NCBI GenBank assembly: GCA_007116095.1
Contig: SKJD01000332.1
Location: 1-5,548 of the forward strand
Source: Candidatus Hydrogenedentota bacterium
GTDB lineage: Bacteria > Hydrogenedentota > Hydrogenedentia > Hydrogenedentales > SCBR16-9
Direction of reading: 5' to 3'
DNA length: 5,548 nt
Each line of letters starts with the position of its first letter. Positions within the stretch are counted from its first letter, which is position 1. Made by a program: the position numbers and the translations under genes. The notes beneath the pieces were generated by a model. It saw only the letters and a program-made list of their open reading frames with translations, was not told the origin of the DNA and searched no databases. Shown here in pieces: positions 3,790 to 5,548 of the stretch.

Positions 3790-5548
3790 ATGAGAATCAT
3801 GATTTTGTCGGCCTTGTTGGCGGCGAACGTGGCCTGGGCCTACGCCCCCACGCCGAACCAGGCCAAGGTAAACGTGAAATGGCCGGACGCGGCCAAGGAA
3901 GTGCTCATTATTGAAGGGCAACAGTACCGCGCCGAACTGGATGTGGCCCGGGTGGGGCTGGAACTTTTCAACAACGACGGAGAAAGCCTCTTTGTTATTG
4001 AACCCGGTGCACTGAAGCTGGGTGACGTGGCGGTCTCCGGCCCGGGCCGTATAAACATTTACAGCTTCGGGACCGAGATGTACGAGATTCATCTGCGGGA
4101 CCTGGTCGCCCATGAGATGGACGGCGAAGTGGAGCTGGCGCTGTATTGCTATGGCGACCGCATCTTCTTCAATCTGAATGTGCGGCATTATGACGAGAGT
4201 CCCGCCCCCGCCCCCAAGATAGGGCTTGGCCTGGATGCGGCGAACCGGCAGCCGGCGAGCGGGACCTCGGCGCATGTGGTCTATGTGCCGGACGTAACCT
4301 TGAGTGAAGAAGGCGCGGCCCGGCGGGGCGCCGCCCTGGGTATGCTCTTTGCCGAGGACTCCAAGCACGCCGAATCGATGCTGCACCAGGAATTACATGC
4401 GGACCAGGTCGAATTCTCCCTGCAGCGCGGCTTTCTCGAAGGCTACCGCCCGGAACGGGGCTTTTATGAAATTACCGTCGACTATACCGGACCACGCAGT
4501 TTCGAAGAGGGACTGATCAACCCGAACCAGCGCTATGAAGTGGGGATGGAAATCAGCAGCCCGTTCCCTGCGGACATCGTCTGTAATGTCCGCCACACTT
4601 ATGGCGTGTTGGAAGCCGCTGTACTGACGGATGAACATGGTTTCCCGCTACCGGTGCAAGTGCAAGTCGGTAAGAATTTCGGTGGCGAGAAGGAAGAAGG
4701 CATTCAGGAAGGGGACATCCCGTATGGGGAGGCCTATGTGCCCATATCCGTGACGCCGGAGACACCGTTCAAAGGCCGGGTCTATCACCTATTCGGCAAT
4801 TGGGGTACAAGCCCGCTGATCCAGATTTCATCCATCCGCTTCTTCCACCATTATTTCCATTCCTCCCTGGGGCCGACGGAGACCTTCTGCTATGTGCCCT
4901 TTGAATATCCGCGTCCCGACGGGCGCAACTATTACTGGGCAGACGTTCGGGCGCAGTCCAACTTCTACTGGCCGGGCCAACCACAGCATGACCACGTATC
5001 GATACTGGGACACCTGCGCTACAAGTCTGGCGGCGAATGGATCAACAACCTGCACCAGGATACGCGCATTTACCTGACCTCGCCGAATATTGCCAGCTTC
5101 GGCAATGACTACCTGAGCGAAGACGGAAAAATTGCTACGACCCTGGAGGTCTTCGAGACGCCCGAGCTGGATGAAACCCGCAGCTATGTGGAACTGACGC
5201 TGAACGTGCTGGATGATGTCAGCATAGACGGCGACAGCGCGCATAACCTCCGCTTCCTCAATGCCGGTGCCTACATTGTGCGGACGGTCTGGCCGGAAGT
5301 CGCCTACACGGATGTGAACGGCGATACCCAGGTCGTGGAAGTGTCCGCGGACGACAGTTGGGCCTTGGAAGCCGTACCGCTGGGCGCGGATACCCCCTTC
5401 GCGGCAGCCTACAGCCACAGTCACGGTAACATGGCCTTTGTGGTGCAGTCCTTTGAAGGCGTACTCGGCGGCGAGCCGGTGGACCAGTTCGGCCTGAGCG
5501 TCTATGGCGACACCCGCTGGACGGAGATGTTCCTGACCGCGCCGGAAT
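3790..5548 (+). CDS. Large secreted beta-rich protein of unknown function; 3' end outside window
   Basis: The frame is open for 586 codons from ATG 3790 to the right edge without a stop, so the C-terminus is missing. The N-terminus is a clear Sec signal peptide, MRIMILSALLAANVAWA, with cleavage expected after residue 17. The mature chain alternates hydrophobic and polar residues as beta-sheet proteins do. A first region (about 18-136) ends at a proline linker, SPAPAPK (137-143). A second starts near FYEITVDYTG (224-233) and includes LTDEHGFPLPVQVQVGKNF (279-297), FGNWGTSPLIQISSIRFFHH (335-354), PTETFCYVPFEY (362-373) and WPGQPQHDHVSILGHLRY (394-411). I do not recognise a named family. The stretch from about 279 to 411 looks most like a conserved core. 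Histidine clusters occur at 353-357 (HHYFH), 400-402 (HDH) and 543-545 (HSH). Cysteines are few (120, 265, 367). No transmembrane helix is seen after the signal, so the product is probably periplasmic or extracellular. Being a coding gene is well supported; function is not. Confidence 0.88.
   Translation, partial: MRIMILSALLAANVAWAYAPTPNQAKVNVKWPDAAKEVLIIEGQQYRAELDVARVGLELFNNDGESLFVIEPGALKLGDVAVSGPGRINIYSFGTEMYEIHLRDLVAHEMDGEVELALYCYGDRIFFNLNVRHYDESPAPAPKIGLGLDAANRQPASGTSAHVVYVPDVTLSEEGAARRGAALGMLFAEDSKHAESMLHQELHADQVEFSLQRGFLEGYRPERGFYEITVDYTGPRSFEEGLINPNQRYEVGMEISSPFPADIVCNVRHTYGVLEAAVLTDEHGFPLPVQVQVGKNFGGEKEEGIQEGDIPYGEAYVPISVTPETPFKGRVYHLFGNWGTSPLIQISSIRFFHHYFHSSLGPTETFCYVPFEYPRPDGRNYYWADVRAQSNFYWPGQPQHDHVSILGHLRYKSGGEWINNLHQDTRIYLTSPNIASFGNDYLSEDGKIATTLEVFETPELDETRSYVELTLNVLDDVSIDGDSAHNLRFLNAGAYIVRTVWPEVAYTDVNGDTQVVEVSADDSWALEAVPLGADTPFAAAYSHSHGNMAFVVQSFEGVLGGEPVDQFGLSVYGDTRWTEMFLTAPE

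Noticed and set aside
2527..4386. A 619-codon open frame on the minus strand spanning both right-hand plus-strand genes
   Set aside because: It lies opposite two genes with strong independent support (prepilin signature, Shine-Dalgarno sites, signal peptide) and runs through the terminator and gap between them. Its composition (rich in His, Arg, Gly, Pro) is typical of an antisense reading of GC-rich coding DNA.
4828..5424. A 198-codon minus-strand frame
   Set aside because: It is the antisense shadow of the long secreted-protein gene, whose plus-strand frame is open from 3790 to the edge with a signal peptide and ribosome binding site.

Overview
The window (5,548 bases, GC-rich coding DNA) looks like a chromosomal segment from a free-living bacterium of the Planctomycetota/Lentisphaerota/Candidatus Hydrogenedentes type. 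The main clue is the gene at 2620-3624. It pairs a type IV prepilin-like N-terminus (KG|FTLIE) with a long globular part ending in the NVLFLDGHV signature of the DUF1559-like, H-X9-DG group, which is heavily expanded in those phyla. The assignment is inference from protein style, not from a marker gene.

Layout. (1) 1-1082, plus strand: C-terminal part of a large mechanosensitive channel of the MscK/MscM branch of the MscS superfamily, cut by the left edge. (2) About 1111-1145: a strong hairpin between two convergent genes, probably a shared terminator. (3) 1165-1863, minus strand: a small secreted protein with a DUF1349/concanavalin-like beta-sandwich appearance, with a start corrected by its Shine-Dalgarno spacing. 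(4) 1870-2619: about 750 bases without a gene. Its centre (2037-2497) is packed with short palindromes and REP-like repeats. Its right end carries a good sigma70-type promoter (TTGCAA, 17 bases, TATGAT). (5) 2620-3624, plus strand: the prepilin-like protein, followed by a 13-pair hairpin terminator. (6) 3790 to the right edge, plus strand: at least 586 codons of a secreted, beta-rich protein of unknown function. Its frame stays open past the window end.

Three of the four genes encode exported proteins (two with Sec signal peptides, one with a prepilin leader) and the fourth is a membrane channel, so the segment is devoted to the cell envelope. The genes do not form one operon: terminator-like hairpins separate them. 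No enzyme pathway, defence system, CRISPR array, tRNA or transposase gene is visible.

The items most worth a second look are the palindrome island at 2037-2497, including two hairpins whose arms differ by compensating changes, and the large uncharacterised secreted protein at 3790-5548. I found no convincing evidence of a new multi-gene system.
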